Assembly: GCA_023957755.1 (NCBI GenBank)
Contig: JAMLGT010000022.1
Location: 1-39,307, forward strand
Origin: Chitinophagaceae bacterium
Lineage (GTDB): Bacteria; Bacteroidota; Bacteroidia; Chitinophagales; Chitinophagaceae
DNA: 39,307 bases
Reading direction: 5' to 3'
Below, in pieces: positions 8,427-16,821 of the stretch (the stretch's first letter is position 1; each line of letters starts with the position of its first letter). The position numbers were made by a program, and so were the translations under genes. Under the pieces are notes generated by a model. That model was not told where the DNA came from. It saw only the letters and a list, made by a program, of their open reading frames with translations, and ran no database searches.

Positions 8427-8573
8427 TCATTTATTTATTTCGTAATGCCAGCTTTCATTTTCAAAAGCAGGTTTACATTTTGTCAGATTGTAAAACACTA
8501 TTAGCTCTGTATCTTTCCCTAAAGACCCTGTATAACTTTCCGGTATTACCACTATTTTTTTAAACAGACTCAT
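8427..8573 (-). CDS. 48-residue protein, unknown
   Basis: A short frame starts at ATG 8573, preceded by AAGGAG two bases upstream, one of the few Shine-Dalgarno-like sites in the window. It reads MSLFKKIVVIPESYTGSLGK and ends with CKPAFENESWHYEINK. The residue mix is protein-like, and it ends 17 bases before the next small gene, so it could be the first gene of the amine oxidase operon. The tail FENESWHYEI is loosely similar to the tail FENEDRYYEV of the remnant at 2890. It may itself be a leftover C-terminal fragment. Confidence 0.45.
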   Translation of the reverse strand: MSLFKKIVVIPESYTGSLGKDTELIVFYNLTKCKPAFENESWHYEINK

Positions 8574-8648
8574 AGCTCCTTAAATTATCAGATAACCTAT
8601 TATCACCGCCCCCGTGTAAAGGATAGGAGAAAAGAGACAAGAGACACC

Positions 8649-10328
8649 CTACCAGCTACCACCCCCACCTCCGCCAAATCCCCCGCCGGATGAACCACCA
8701 CCTGAGCGGCTGCCGGATGGCGCACGTACCATTGCAGATTGTGCAGAAGCCATGCTGACTTGGAACGATTTAGAAAATAACTGCATCTTCCACAATTGGC
8801 TGCCGCTGCTGTGGTACCAGGTAGGGGGCGGAACGTTCAGTGAATCAAATTTCTTTGCCCAGCCATCCAGCAATCCAAAAGCAAGTGCATAGCTCATCGT
8901 CTTTTCAAAATAATGCGGGTCCTGCTCAATAAGAGCCTTAATTTGATTTACTTCTGTCAATTTAATAAACTCCCTGAAGCCCATTAACTCCGAAAAAACG
9001 GCATTCCCATGTTGATTTTTTTTCTGCAGATAAAAACTCATAAAAGCAATAAACACGCAAACTACCGGTGCCAGAAATGCTGCAGTAACTCCTACTGTAA
9101 ACAAAAATACCGGAGAAAGAATCACCCCCAAAGCCACAGCAACTCTTGTAGTAATTTTCATCACTTTTTTTGCTCTGGATTCATAATACTGTTGTGCCGT
9201 TTTTTTTAGGTGCTCTCTGCAAAGATTCATAACTACATAAAAACTGCGATTCAGACTGCTGACCAATACTTCATTTCCCCAAATATTGAACAACGAATTA
9301 AACATACTTTGTTCGTACTCGGGAGTTGAAATGGGAATATTATCAAGCTTTCTCAGCTTCATATCCGATTTGCCGAATATGCCACTTTTGGGAATTTCTT
9401 CAATTTCAATTAATCCCTGCGATGCCCAGTGGGGAATAAGTGCCATGAGATCAGAAGCATCGTCTCTGTCGTTGATAAGATAACCGGCCATCGCCGGATC
9501 GATTCCCTGGGGAGGATAATAAGTAGTAACAGAAGTTACTTTGTCGTCTTTCCCAAATTTCAACCAAACCAGCCAGAAAGCTACCAGAAGAGTGGCTAAA
9601 GCAGCCATCCAACCATACTGTTGCCAGAATGGCGGCTTGATAATATTTTCTCTAATTAGATTTTGAGGCAATTTCACTAAAACTGTAACGTCCTGTCCGG
9701 GTGCAGAAAAGTAATATCGTGGGCTTTTTCCGGAAAATTTCCCGTTGGAATACGTGTTTTCAAAATCAGTGGAGACAACCGTTGTTCCTGTATTTCCAGC
9801 ATATACAAAACAGTTCTCAGGAAATAATTCCGCACCTTCCGGCGTGTGGATGTTGAAACTGATTTGCTGAAAAATTGCTCGCCATCCGTTAGGTTTGATA
9901 TTCCAGTAGAATTGCACCAAATCGCCATCAAACAGAAATCCATTGTAAACCCGGTACCGGATTTCGTAATGCTGAATGCCTGACACAAGTTTGTCTTTTT
10001 CGCCAATTTTAATTTCTATTTTACCATCTGTCCTTTGTTCCCATTTGGAAGAAATCTCAAAATGATGATTGGGAACTTCTATGTGTTGAATAACCAGGTG
10101 GCGCTTTTCATTCTTTCCATCGGTATTTTTTATAGTGTAATCAGTTAGGATTTCTCTATACAAGCCGTGTTTGGGCTGCAGAAATTCTACCTCATAATTT
10201 TCAATCACATCAAAATAGCCTTCTTCATTCAGGTAAAAATCGGCAATGAAATTATTAACCACAAAACCCTGTGCAAAAGCTACTGGAGGAGCAGAAAACA
10301 AGAGCAATATGAATATGAGTTTTTTCAT
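8649..10328 (-). CDS. DUF2207 family membrane protein, second copy
   Basis: This 559-residue protein has a signal peptide (MKKLIFILLLFSAPPVAFA), an extracytoplasmic beta-rich domain typical of DUF2207 (FYLNEEGYFDVIENYEVEF near the start, HYEIRYRVYNGFLFDGDLVQ in the middle), and a membrane segment around residues 235-258 (WMAALATLLVAFWLVWL). A cytoplasmic part containing YYPPQGIDPAMAGYLI follows, then further hydrophobic segments around 390-435. The C-terminus is a glycine-rich tail ending GGGGGGSW, as is common in this family. The role of DUF2207 proteins is not established; they are often encoded beside LemA, as here. The protein is a clear paralogue of the 11466 gene, with the same domain order and the same SW terminus. 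It is the last gene of the 8649-13193 run. Confidence 0.87.
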   Translation of the reverse strand: MKKLIFILLLFSAPPVAFAQGFVVNNFIADFYLNEEGYFDVIENYEVEFLQPKHGLYREILTDYTIKNTDGKNEKRHLVIQHIEVPNHHFEISSKWEQRTDGKIEIKIGEKDKLVSGIQHYEIRYRVYNGFLFDGDLVQFYWNIKPNGWRAIFQQISFNIHTPEGAELFPENCFVYAGNTGTTVVSTDFENTYSNGKFSGKSPRYYFSAPGQDVTVLVKLPQNLIRENIIKPPFWQQYGWMAALATLLVAFWLVWLKFGKDDKVTSVTTYYPPQGIDPAMAGYLINDRDDASDLMALIPHWASQGLIEIEEIPKSGIFGKSDMKLRKLDNIPISTPEYEQSMFNSLFNIWGNEVLVSSLNRSFYVVMNLCREHLKKTAQQYYESRAKKVMKITTRVAVALGVILSPVFLFTVGVTAAFLAPVVCVFIAFMSFYLQKKNQHGNAVFSELMGFREFIKLTEVNQIKALIEQDPHYFEKTMSYALAFGLLDGWAKKFDSLNVPPPTWYHSSGSQLWKMQLFSKSFQVSMASAQSAMVRAPSGSRSGGGSSGGGFGGGGGGSW

Positions 10329-10346
10329 CTGAATTTTACGATCCTT

Positions 10347-10739
10347 TCAGGGCTGATACCGTTTATGAAAATCGCCGTCAAGCACCACATTTTTTTTGTC
10401 GGCCGGGTCATACTTTACATGCAGCGTATCGCCGATACGATAGATATTGAGCTGCGATTCCCGCACAAATTCATACGTATGGGCTTCCCAATTATTGATG
10501 CTTTGATCGGTTATTTCCAATCCTATAAACATTTTATATACATAATCCAATCCGCCCGATGGTTGGGAATATTTCCCACCACCCTTATAAAAATCAGTGA
10601 TAATGCCAGTTGCCGGAATACTACCGGGAATATCCTTAGGTTGCAATGCTTTTCTATCGGATGTAGCCGCAGGCCTGATGATTATAAAGAATCCCGCCAT
10701 GCCGGTAATAATTAGTAGTATAATCAGTAGCGTGTTCAT
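10347..10739 (-). CDS. small membrane-anchored protein, paralogue of the 13369 and 15195 products
   Basis: This 130-residue protein has one N-terminal membrane anchor (MNTLLIILLIITGMAGFFII) and a soluble beta-rich part. It shares KDIPGSIPATGIITDFY, a VKYDPADKKNVV-type strand and the same spacing with two other products in this window. The plan is like DUF3592-type proteins, but I could not verify that. The gene starts 4 bases after the lemA-like gene ends and lies 18 bases before the DUF2207 gene, so it sits inside that operon. Function is unknown. Confidence 0.75.
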   Translation of the reverse strand: MNTLLIILLIITGMAGFFIIIRPAATSDRKALQPKDIPGSIPATGIITDFYKGGGKYSQPSGGLDYVYKMFIGLEITDQSINNWEAHTYEFVRESQLNIYRIGDTLHVKYDPADKKNVVLDGDFHKRYQP

Positions 10740-10743
10740 CTTT

Positions 10744-11310
10744 CTATTTTCTAAAATCTACAATCACATTATCCCGTTCATCCTCCTCAATTCCAAAGAA
10801 ATCAAAATGCCTGTAATTAAAAATCCCTGCGAATAACAGCCCGGGGAAACTTTCACCATAAGTATTATTCTCACGAACCGTACTGTTATAGTACCTGCGG
10901 GCACGTTCCAGCAATTCTTCTATTTGTGACAACTGTGTCTGAAACTTTAAAAATGAAGTGTCTGCTTTTAGATCGGGATATGCTTCCGCAACAGCGAATA
11001 ATCTGCCTATTGACTGTTGCAACTGATTTTCTGCCTTAATCCTTCCTGCAATATCATCAGCAGTGACAGATACTGCTGTATTGCGTGATGCAATCACCTG
11101 CGTTAAAGTTTCTCTTTCGTGTGCTGCATATCCTTTGACTGTATTCACTAAGTTGGGAATAAGATCGTGGCGTTTCTTAAGCGCTACATCAATATTGCTC
11201 CATGCATCCTGAACCATATTACGGTTCCTGGCGAATCGGTTAAAAATCACTGAACCATAAAGCAAAAGCATAACAATCACCACAGCCACTCCAATCATCG
11301 TGATACTCAT
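10744..11310 (-). CDS. LemA family protein
   Basis: This 188-residue protein has the LemA plan: one N-terminal membrane helix (residues about 3-25), then the signature NRNMVQDAWSNIDVALKKRH, DLIPNLVNTVKGYAAHE, and a long helical bundle containing LKADTSFLKFQTQLSQIEEL and ARRYYNSTVRENN. LemA proteins are small helical membrane-anchored proteins of uncertain function, frequently encoded with DUF2207 proteins. Here the gene lies between two DUF2207 genes (155 bases after the first, with one small gene before the second). The last 20 or so residues (acidic, EEDERDNVIVDFRK) are not typical of the family as I know it. Confidence 0.92.
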   Translation of the reverse strand: MSITMIGVAVVIVMLLLYGSVIFNRFARNRNMVQDAWSNIDVALKKRHDLIPNLVNTVKGYAAHERETLTQVIASRNTAVSVTADDIAGRIKAENQLQQSIGRLFAVAEAYPDLKADTSFLKFQTQLSQIEELLERARRYYNSTVRENNTYGESFPGLLFAGIFNYRHFDFFGIEEDERDNVIVDFRK

Positions 11311-11465
11311 TAAAAATTTTTGTACAGGTTCATTGTAAAAATAATTGCAGGATTCAGTTTATTAAATACCGAATTCATGGGAGGCGCAAAATTATCCCCC
11401 TCTTTCCTGTAACGCAAAGAGGCAGGAAACCTCCCGGCGAAACTCCTTAGTACACACCGGGTAAT

Positions 11466-13193
11466 CTACCAGCTTCCTCCGCCGCCGCTGCCCGCACCAC
11501 CACCGGATGAACCACCACCACTACCTGAGTGACTACTACCCGATCCGGAATTGAGACTAACCATCCCGGCCCCTGCCACCGACATACTGTTGTTCATGGA
11601 AGTAGTAAACAAGCGTATTGTAAGATTATTTCCCGAATGGCTGCTGCTATACCATGAGGGTGTCTGATGTAGCAACCCTTCAAACTTTTCTGTCCACTCC
11701 TTCAACAAATTAAAGGACACTGCATAAGGCATGGTTTTTTCAAAATAACAGGGGTCTTCTTCCAGGAGCACTTTAAGCCTGTCTGCCTCAGCCAGCCGGA
11801 TAAACTGCCTGAAACCATATAGCTCTCCCAAGATCTGTTTCCCCCTATCAGTTTTCGCCCTCATTTTATTAAAGAGGAAAGCAAAAAGCACCGGGAAAAA
11901 AATAAAAAAGAATAAATAACTGATGATTATAAAAGTGATGAATCCACCAGATGCAATATTTACGTATGATCGTGCAACAAAGGGAAACCATGAAATAATA
12001 GAAAAGGCGATTATCCAACTTAAGATCAGGACGATGATTTTTATTCTTCTTCCTGCATTCTTATAAAACTCCTTCGTCTTCTTAATTAACAACTGTGTTC
12101 CTTCAGTAAAAACGCCACGTCGTGAACTCATATAAACTTCATCACCACCAATAAATAGTTTTCTGAAAATATTGAGCTGATATCCCGGAATGTCAGCAGG
12201 CAAATCTTTTAGTTTTGTCAATTTCAGATCACCTGCGATAGAATCTCCACCTGCAGATAACTCTTTCATTTTTATATATCCTTTAGAGCCCCAATAGGGC
12301 AACAAACTCTGTATATCTCTGGGATTTGTGATATCATCAATCAGTGCTCCTGCCAAAGCGGAATCAATACCATCCGGCGGATAATAACTCGTAACCGGTG
12401 TAACAGAGATTGCTCTTAACCTGAGTTTAACAATCAGTACAATCAGGGTCACCATACCCAACACAATTCCTAACCATCTGTATCGTTCTGTAAACGGCGG
12501 AGTAAAATCCACTTCCTTTATAAAAGTCTTTGGAAGCTTAATTAATGCCGTTACACTCTGCAGGTATGGTGATACAAAGCCGGGATTAGAATGAGCTGAA
12601 AAAGCATTGCCGTTGTAGCTGTAAGAAAACTTATCCGAGATAGCAGTATCACCTTCAGGCCCGGCATAGACAAAACAATTTTCAGGTGAAAGTACGGATC
12701 CATCAGGGGCATAAACAACAAAATTAACTCTAAAAAAAACCGAAACCCATTCGGGAGATTTCACATTCCAGTAAAATGAGACCTCATCGCTGTCAAAAAA
12801 CAAAGCATTTTTCACACGGTAACTGATTTCATAATGCTGTATCCCGTCCACTAATTTTCCTTTGTCTCCAATCTTAACACGCAACCTGTCACCTAATTGT
12901 TTTCCAAGAATTTTATTGGTAGAAAATTTCTTCCCGGCCACTTCAATATCAGAAATGTACATAGTGCGTTTTGTCACCCTTCCTTCTGCATCTCTGTAAT
13001 CAAACCTGGTTATAAAATCGCGGTATATACCGTGTCCGGGATCGTGAAATTCAACATCATACTTTTCCACTACATCAAAATATCCCTCCTTGCTGAGGTA
13101 AAACTCAGCTGTGAATTGCTGCACTGAAAAGCTTTGCGCATCACTGCCTGCACAAAGTGAAAATGCAAATAAGGCCAGGAATAACTTTCTCAT
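11466..13193 (-). CDS. DUF2207 family membrane protein, first copy
   Basis: This 575-residue protein has a signal peptide (MRKLFLALFAFSLCAGSDA) and the extracytoplasmic DUF2207 domain (FYLSKEGYFDVVEKYDVEF, HYEISYRVKNALFFDSDEVS). A membrane helix lies around residues 238-257 (WLGIVLGMVTLIVLIV), followed by the YYPPDGIDSALAGALIDD segment and two more hydrophobic stretches around 385-445. The Gly/Ser-rich tail ends GSGGGGSW. It parallels the 8649 product along its whole length, so the pair arose by duplication. It heads the run LemA, small anchored protein, DUF2207. Role unknown; a membrane or envelope function is likely. Confidence 0.87.
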   Translation of the reverse strand: MRKLFLALFAFSLCAGSDAQSFSVQQFTAEFYLSKEGYFDVVEKYDVEFHDPGHGIYRDFITRFDYRDAEGRVTKRTMYISDIEVAGKKFSTNKILGKQLGDRLRVKIGDKGKLVDGIQHYEISYRVKNALFFDSDEVSFYWNVKSPEWVSVFFRVNFVVYAPDGSVLSPENCFVYAGPEGDTAISDKFSYSYNGNAFSAHSNPGFVSPYLQSVTALIKLPKTFIKEVDFTPPFTERYRWLGIVLGMVTLIVLIVKLRLRAISVTPVTSYYPPDGIDSALAGALIDDITNPRDIQSLLPYWGSKGYIKMKELSAGGDSIAGDLKLTKLKDLPADIPGYQLNIFRKLFIGGDEVYMSSRRGVFTEGTQLLIKKTKEFYKNAGRRIKIIVLILSWIIAFSIISWFPFVARSYVNIASGGFITFIIISYLFFFIFFPVLFAFLFNKMRAKTDRGKQILGELYGFRQFIRLAEADRLKVLLEEDPCYFEKTMPYAVSFNLLKEWTEKFEGLLHQTPSWYSSSHSGNNLTIRLFTTSMNNSMSVAGAGMVSLNSGSGSSHSGSGGGSSGGGAGSGGGGSW

Positions 13194-13368
13194 ATTTGAA
13201 AGAGTTCATTTATTAGAATTCTTAAGGCAGATTGAATGCGGCGTCATTCTTATCTGTAGGATAGTAATTCCACCCGAAGCGCGAGCCCCTGATAAACCCC
13301 GAGGTTACCAACAAAAGGCTCACGAAGCCGTATTTGATGCTGTTCTAAAATTGCTGAGATCAAAATCA

Positions 13369-13908
13369 TCACCAACCGGGCACATTGTCATAATCCATTC
13401 CCTGCTGTTGCACCCCGTGGGCAATCATCACCTTACTTTTATTTCTCGGATCATATTTCACTGGAAAACTGATGCCCGGCTGAAACAAGCCGACCTCTGT
13501 TACCGGCAGCATCTGTTCTATCCTGGCGGGCCAGGTTTCCCCCATTGGACTCCTTACATTTACTTCAATAACGATAGAATAAAACTGATAGGCTCCTGCA
13601 CGCATAGACATTCCCGCCTGATAGCTCTTTATGACCGTTGCAGTAGCCGGAAGCCCGTTTGGAATATCCTTTGGTTTGAGTCCGCCAAGTAACCACCGTT
13701 GTAGCACATAAATCAATAAAATGATAAATACCACAAATCCTATTACGATATACCAAAAGCTATTACCCAAAATTCTTAAAATAAAATTATCGTTCCCGCC
13801 AGAACTCATTTTCATTGTGAAATAAATCATAGCAATTGCGAATATCCCAATGCCTGCCCCCATCAACAAGGAAGTCCGGGCAAACTTTTTTGAGAAATTA
13901 TTATCCAT
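13369..13908 (-). CDS. membrane protein, paralogue of the 15195 product
   Basis: From ATG at 13908 the product is 179 residues with two hydrophobic segments (TSLLMGAGIGIFAIAMIYF and FWYIVIGFVVFIILLIYVL). A soluble domain follows that shares with the 15195 product LKPKDIPNGLPATATVIKSY, IVIEVNVRSPMGETWPARI, GLFQPGISFPVKYDP and a final SKV strand. The frame stays open upstream to 14049, but those 47 codons run through a hairpin-rich repeat and have unlikely composition, so I place the start at MDNNFSKK. Family and function are unknown; the fold may be DUF3592-like. The domain probably sits at the membrane surface. Confidence 0.75.
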   Translation of the reverse strand: MDNNFSKKFARTSLLMGAGIGIFAIAMIYFTMKMSSGGNDNFILRILGNSFWYIVIGFVVFIILLIYVLQRWLLGGLKPKDIPNGLPATATVIKSYQAGMSMRAGAYQFYSIVIEVNVRSPMGETWPARIEQMLPVTEVGLFQPGISFPVKYDPRNKSKVMIAHGVQQQGMDYDNVPGW

Positions 13909-13927
13909 GGTGATTGTTTTTAAAAGA

Positions 13928-14020
13928 GAATCCGAAGGATTCAGATAATAATAGTTACGTTGTGCAATATTGTTCGCCCCTGAAGGGGTCGTATGTTTAT
14001 GTTTGTTATATCCTATATAC
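13928..14020. repeat. hairpin-rich insert between two genes
   Basis: Two stems are present: GAATCC, GAA, GGATTC (13928-13942), which on the minus strand is followed by TCTTTT and so is terminator-like, and CCCCT, GA, AGGGG (13977-13988), followed by GTCGTATGTTTATGTTTGTT. The second is of a type I recall as a dispersed Bacteroidota intergenic repeat. The insert lies 20 bases upstream of the 13908 start and extends that frame spuriously. Confidence 0.5.
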
Positions 14021-14045
14021 ATAATTGACCTCTTTGTGGTCTTTA

Positions 14046-15155
14046 TCAATCATATAAATTTTCCTGTTTAATTATTTTTCCGTTGTTAAGATTTATTGTC
14101 ATTAGGTAATCGTTATTGCTAACCAACATTTGATCTGCTTTAATAAAGAAGCGTTCAAAACCGTACCTAGGAATCATTGTTTTGAGTTTCTTTTGTGGAA
14201 GCTGTATTTTCCAAATGGTTTTTAGAGAAGTCTTATCAAGCATTGATAATTCCATATCCACTTCATTGTCACTGGCTATGGGTGAGAGTACGAAGAAATT
14301 GTTTTTGTAATAAGTAATAGATGCATCACTATGGGCAGCGGCTGTTTTGTTTTTGGAAAGTGTCAAAAAGCTTACTTCAATGAAATCATCCTGAGAAATA
14401 GTTTTACCATTATTAGTGGTAATACTTTGCCTGCTACCATTGATTTCTTTGGTACCAAATTGCCGACTGGAAATTCTATCAGAAACCTGGAAATCATCTG
14501 CAAAAATATACTCCACCATATCAAATTTTCCCATGACCGTTTCAGCTTTCCCAGTAACAGGGTCAATGCGGTAATTGCGTTTGTCGTTAGCTTCTAACAA
14601 TACCCCCTTCTGTCCCGAAGTATTGACAAAAAAACGGTTGGTGCTTTTCCAATCCACACCGGGATTTAGTTTTTCTAATTCGCCAAAATCAAAGCGAAAT
14701 TTATTGACCTTCATATCATACAAAGCCAATTGGTTCCCTTCGTGATAAACAGACCGCATCAGCCAAACCTCATCACCTTCTGTCCAGATCACATACATTT
14801 GATCACTTTTCCCGGTTTTGTATTGCCCCTCTGTCAATTTCCTTCCGGTGGTGGTTTCCATTACCTGAAAATAAGTCGGAAAGGCCATTCCCCTGATGGT
14901 GATGCTGGCATCCACATCGGGCATTTCAACTTCAGGCTGAAAGGTATAAGCGAAATATTTTCCGTCTTCGCTAAAAACGCCTGTTTTAAATACTGGCACA
15001 TTGGTCAATCCCATCAGACTTCCCATTCCCTCCATTTTGCCAGATGTGAATTTGGAAATAGTATTGCTTATGAATGCCGTGAAAAGTCCCGAGCCGATAA
15101 TACCGATGCCTACTATAATCAGGCTGAGGATATAAAACTTCTTTCTGAAACTCAT
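14046..15155 (-). CDS. membrane-anchored protein of unknown function
   Basis: This 369-residue protein has one N-terminal membrane segment (FYILSLIIVGIGIIGSGLFT) and a large extracytoplasmic part. Repeated short stretches of the type seen in beta-propellers occur: FSEDGKYFAYTF, MYVIWTEGDEVWLMRS, LALYDMKVNKFRF, NRFFVNTSGQKGVLLEA and a final YLMTINLNNGKII. This suggests a propeller or YVTN-like fold, without a family I can name. It sits between the two closest paralogues of the small anchored family (15195 and 13369), 39 bases after the first. It may therefore belong to the same operon and act with them at the membrane. Confidence 0.7.
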   Translation of the reverse strand: MSFRKKFYILSLIIVGIGIIGSGLFTAFISNTISKFTSGKMEGMGSLMGLTNVPVFKTGVFSEDGKYFAYTFQPEVEMPDVDASITIRGMAFPTYFQVMETTTGRKLTEGQYKTGKSDQMYVIWTEGDEVWLMRSVYHEGNQLALYDMKVNKFRFDFGELEKLNPGVDWKSTNRFFVNTSGQKGVLLEANDKRNYRIDPVTGKAETVMGKFDMVEYIFADDFQVSDRISSRQFGTKEINGSRQSITTNNGKTISQDDFIEVSFLTLSKNKTAAAHSDASITYYKNNFFVLSPIASDNEVDMELSMLDKTSLKTIWKIQLPQKKLKTMIPRYGFERFFIKADQMLVSNNDYLMTINLNNGKIIKQENLYD

Positions 15156-15194
15156 ACTACAATTACTGAGGTTTGTGATTTTATGGTTTTAACA

Positions 15195-15653
15195 TTACCG
15201 CTGCGATTGGGCGAACACGACTTTGCTGCGGTGGTTGGGGTCATATTTTACAGCAAAACAGACACCCGGTTGAAACATTCCGATTTGGGTGATCGGAAAC
15301 ATTTGTTTGATTTTCGCTGGCCAGGTTTCTCCTTGCGGATTGCTAACATTAACTTCAATAATAAGTTGATAATATCGTGTAGCCCCGCCTGTCGAAGCTG
15401 ACTGTCCACTCTGGTAACAATTGGTAACAGTAGCAATAGCCGGAAGTCCGTTTAGAATATCTTTAAGTTTTATTTCCGACTTGAGCACTTTGTTTCCAAA
15501 TAAAACCAACAGTAGTATAACGATAATAGTTCCCACAATTGCTGTGATAAACTGAGGACTATCTTCTCCGTAGTGCGTTGCTGCCATTCCCACTATATAA
15601 AAAATAATAGCAATTAAGATGGCACTTCCGAGAAAAGTAAGTAAATATTTCAT
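15195..15653 (-). CDS. small membrane protein, paralogue of the 13369 product
   Basis: This 152-residue protein has two membrane segments (FLGSAILIAIIFYIVGMAA and FITAIVGTIIVILLLVLF) and a soluble domain: IKLKDILNGLPAIATVTNCY, YYQLIIEVNVSNPQGETWPA, IGMFQPGVCFAVKYDPNHR, SKVVFAQ. These blocks align in order with those of the 13369 product and more loosely with the 10347 product. Function is unknown. It starts 30 bases after the RCC1 gene ends, so it may still be on the transcript of the surface-protein operon upstream. Confidence 0.75.
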   Translation of the reverse strand: MKYLLTFLGSAILIAIIFYIVGMAATHYGEDSPQFITAIVGTIIVILLLVLFGNKVLKSEIKLKDILNGLPAIATVTNCYQSGQSASTGGATRYYQLIIEVNVSNPQGETWPAKIKQMFPITQIGMFQPGVCFAVKYDPNHRSKVVFAQSQR

Positions 15654-15683
15654 TTTTGAATATTTATAGGATTATGAGTTATT

Positions 15684-16799
15684 TTAAAACTTCACTTGTT
15701 CAAATTTATTCCTATCACTAAACCCTTTTCCCGTACCCAATTGCCCGGATCCATTGCTTCCAGTACTCCACACGCTTCCATCTTCTTTTAACACTAAAGA
15801 ATGATAAGCACCTGCTGCAATGGCTTTACATCCTTCTATTATCTTTACAAAAGAGCCGCTATTGTTATTGTTACCATTACCTAATTGCCCAAAGTCGTTA
15901 AGTCCTGCAGCCCAAACACTGCCATCATTTTTTAAAAGAAGGGCATGCCCAAAGCCTGTAGCAATAGAAGTGGTATTGTCGGCAATTCGCGTAGGCCTAT
16001 GTACAGTATAAGTATTACCATCACCTAATTGTCCGGCACCATCGAAACCTACACCCCAAACCGTCCCATCTGTTTTTAAGAAGACAGAAAATTGATTGCC
16101 TAAACTCATAGTGCTTACACTTCCGGCGATTTGTACAGGCATGCTACGACTTACATCACTACCATCTCCTAATTGATAAGCAGCATTATTCCCACAAGCC
16201 CAAAGCGTATTATCCGCTTTTAAAATATAGGCATGTGCCGTACCTGCCTTTACAGCTTTTACATTGTCCATTATTTTCACAGGCGTAGTTTGATTATTGG
16301 TATTGCCATTGCCCAATTGCCCAAAGGTATTATTGCCCATTGCCCATAAGCTGTTATCGGTTTTAATAAAGAAGCTGAAATCCTTGCCTGCTGCGATTTC
16401 CTTTACCTCTGTTGAGATTTGAACAGCAGTAGAACGATTGTTGGTGCTACCATCGCCTAATTGACCATAATCGTTATTCCCAATTGCCCATAAACTTCCA
16501 TCTGTTTTTAGAATTAAGATATGATACTCTCCTGATGTCACCTTGCTGACATTATCCATCACCTTTACGGGCAGGTACTGCAACGATGATTTGGTATTGG
16601 GCCACTGATACCTGCTATTGTTGCCCCAGGTATATAATTGACTTTGTGCATTGATAAAAAAGGAAGTATTGATTCCCGAAGCTACCTGCATATTACCCGA
16701 TTTAATATTTTGTGATATGCCAGCAGTACTTAACAGTAAAGCAGCCCCCAGCAAATACGATTTGTTAAAGGGTCTATTTAAATAAAACATTCTTTTCAT
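15684..16799 (-). CDS. secreted RCC1-repeat (seven-bladed propeller) protein
   Basis: The product is 371 residues from ATG at 16799, chosen because it begins a signal peptide (SYLLGAALLLSTAGISQ) and leaves a 22-base gap after the previous gene. Starting at 16835 would overlap that gene. Seven RCC1 repeats are visible by their W/G-N-QLG signatures: LYTWGNNSRYQW, LWAIGNNDYGQLGDG, LWAMGNNTFGQLGNG, LWACGNNAAYQLGDG, VWGVGFDGAGQLGDG, VWAAGLNDFGQLGNG, VWSTGSNGSGQLGTG. That number closes one propeller. Such proteins usually serve as binding platforms. No type IX sorting domain is seen at the C-terminus. It is the last of five surface-protein genes running from 28386. Confidence 0.88.
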   Translation of the reverse strand: MKRMFYLNRPFNKSYLLGAALLLSTAGISQNIKSGNMQVASGINTSFFINAQSQLYTWGNNSRYQWPNTKSSLQYLPVKVMDNVSKVTSGEYHILILKTDGSLWAIGNNDYGQLGDGSTNNRSTAVQISTEVKEIAAGKDFSFFIKTDNSLWAMGNNTFGQLGNGNTNNQTTPVKIMDNVKAVKAGTAHAYILKADNTLWACGNNAAYQLGDGSDVSRSMPVQIAGSVSTMSLGNQFSVFLKTDGTVWGVGFDGAGQLGDGNTYTVHRPTRIADNTTSIATGFGHALLLKNDGSVWAAGLNDFGQLGNGNNNNSGSFVKIIEGCKAIAAGAYHSLVLKEDGSVWSTGSNGSGQLGTGKGFSDRNKFEQVKF

Positions 16800-16821
16800 T
16801 TTATTGTTTGCATCCCCAATG

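Noticed and set aside
10167-10715. 182-residue plus-strand frame opposite the DUF2207 and small anchored genes
   Set aside because: It is antisense to two well-supported genes, lacks any motif and has shadow-type composition. Other plus-strand frames opposite the minus-strand genes were rejected for the same reason.
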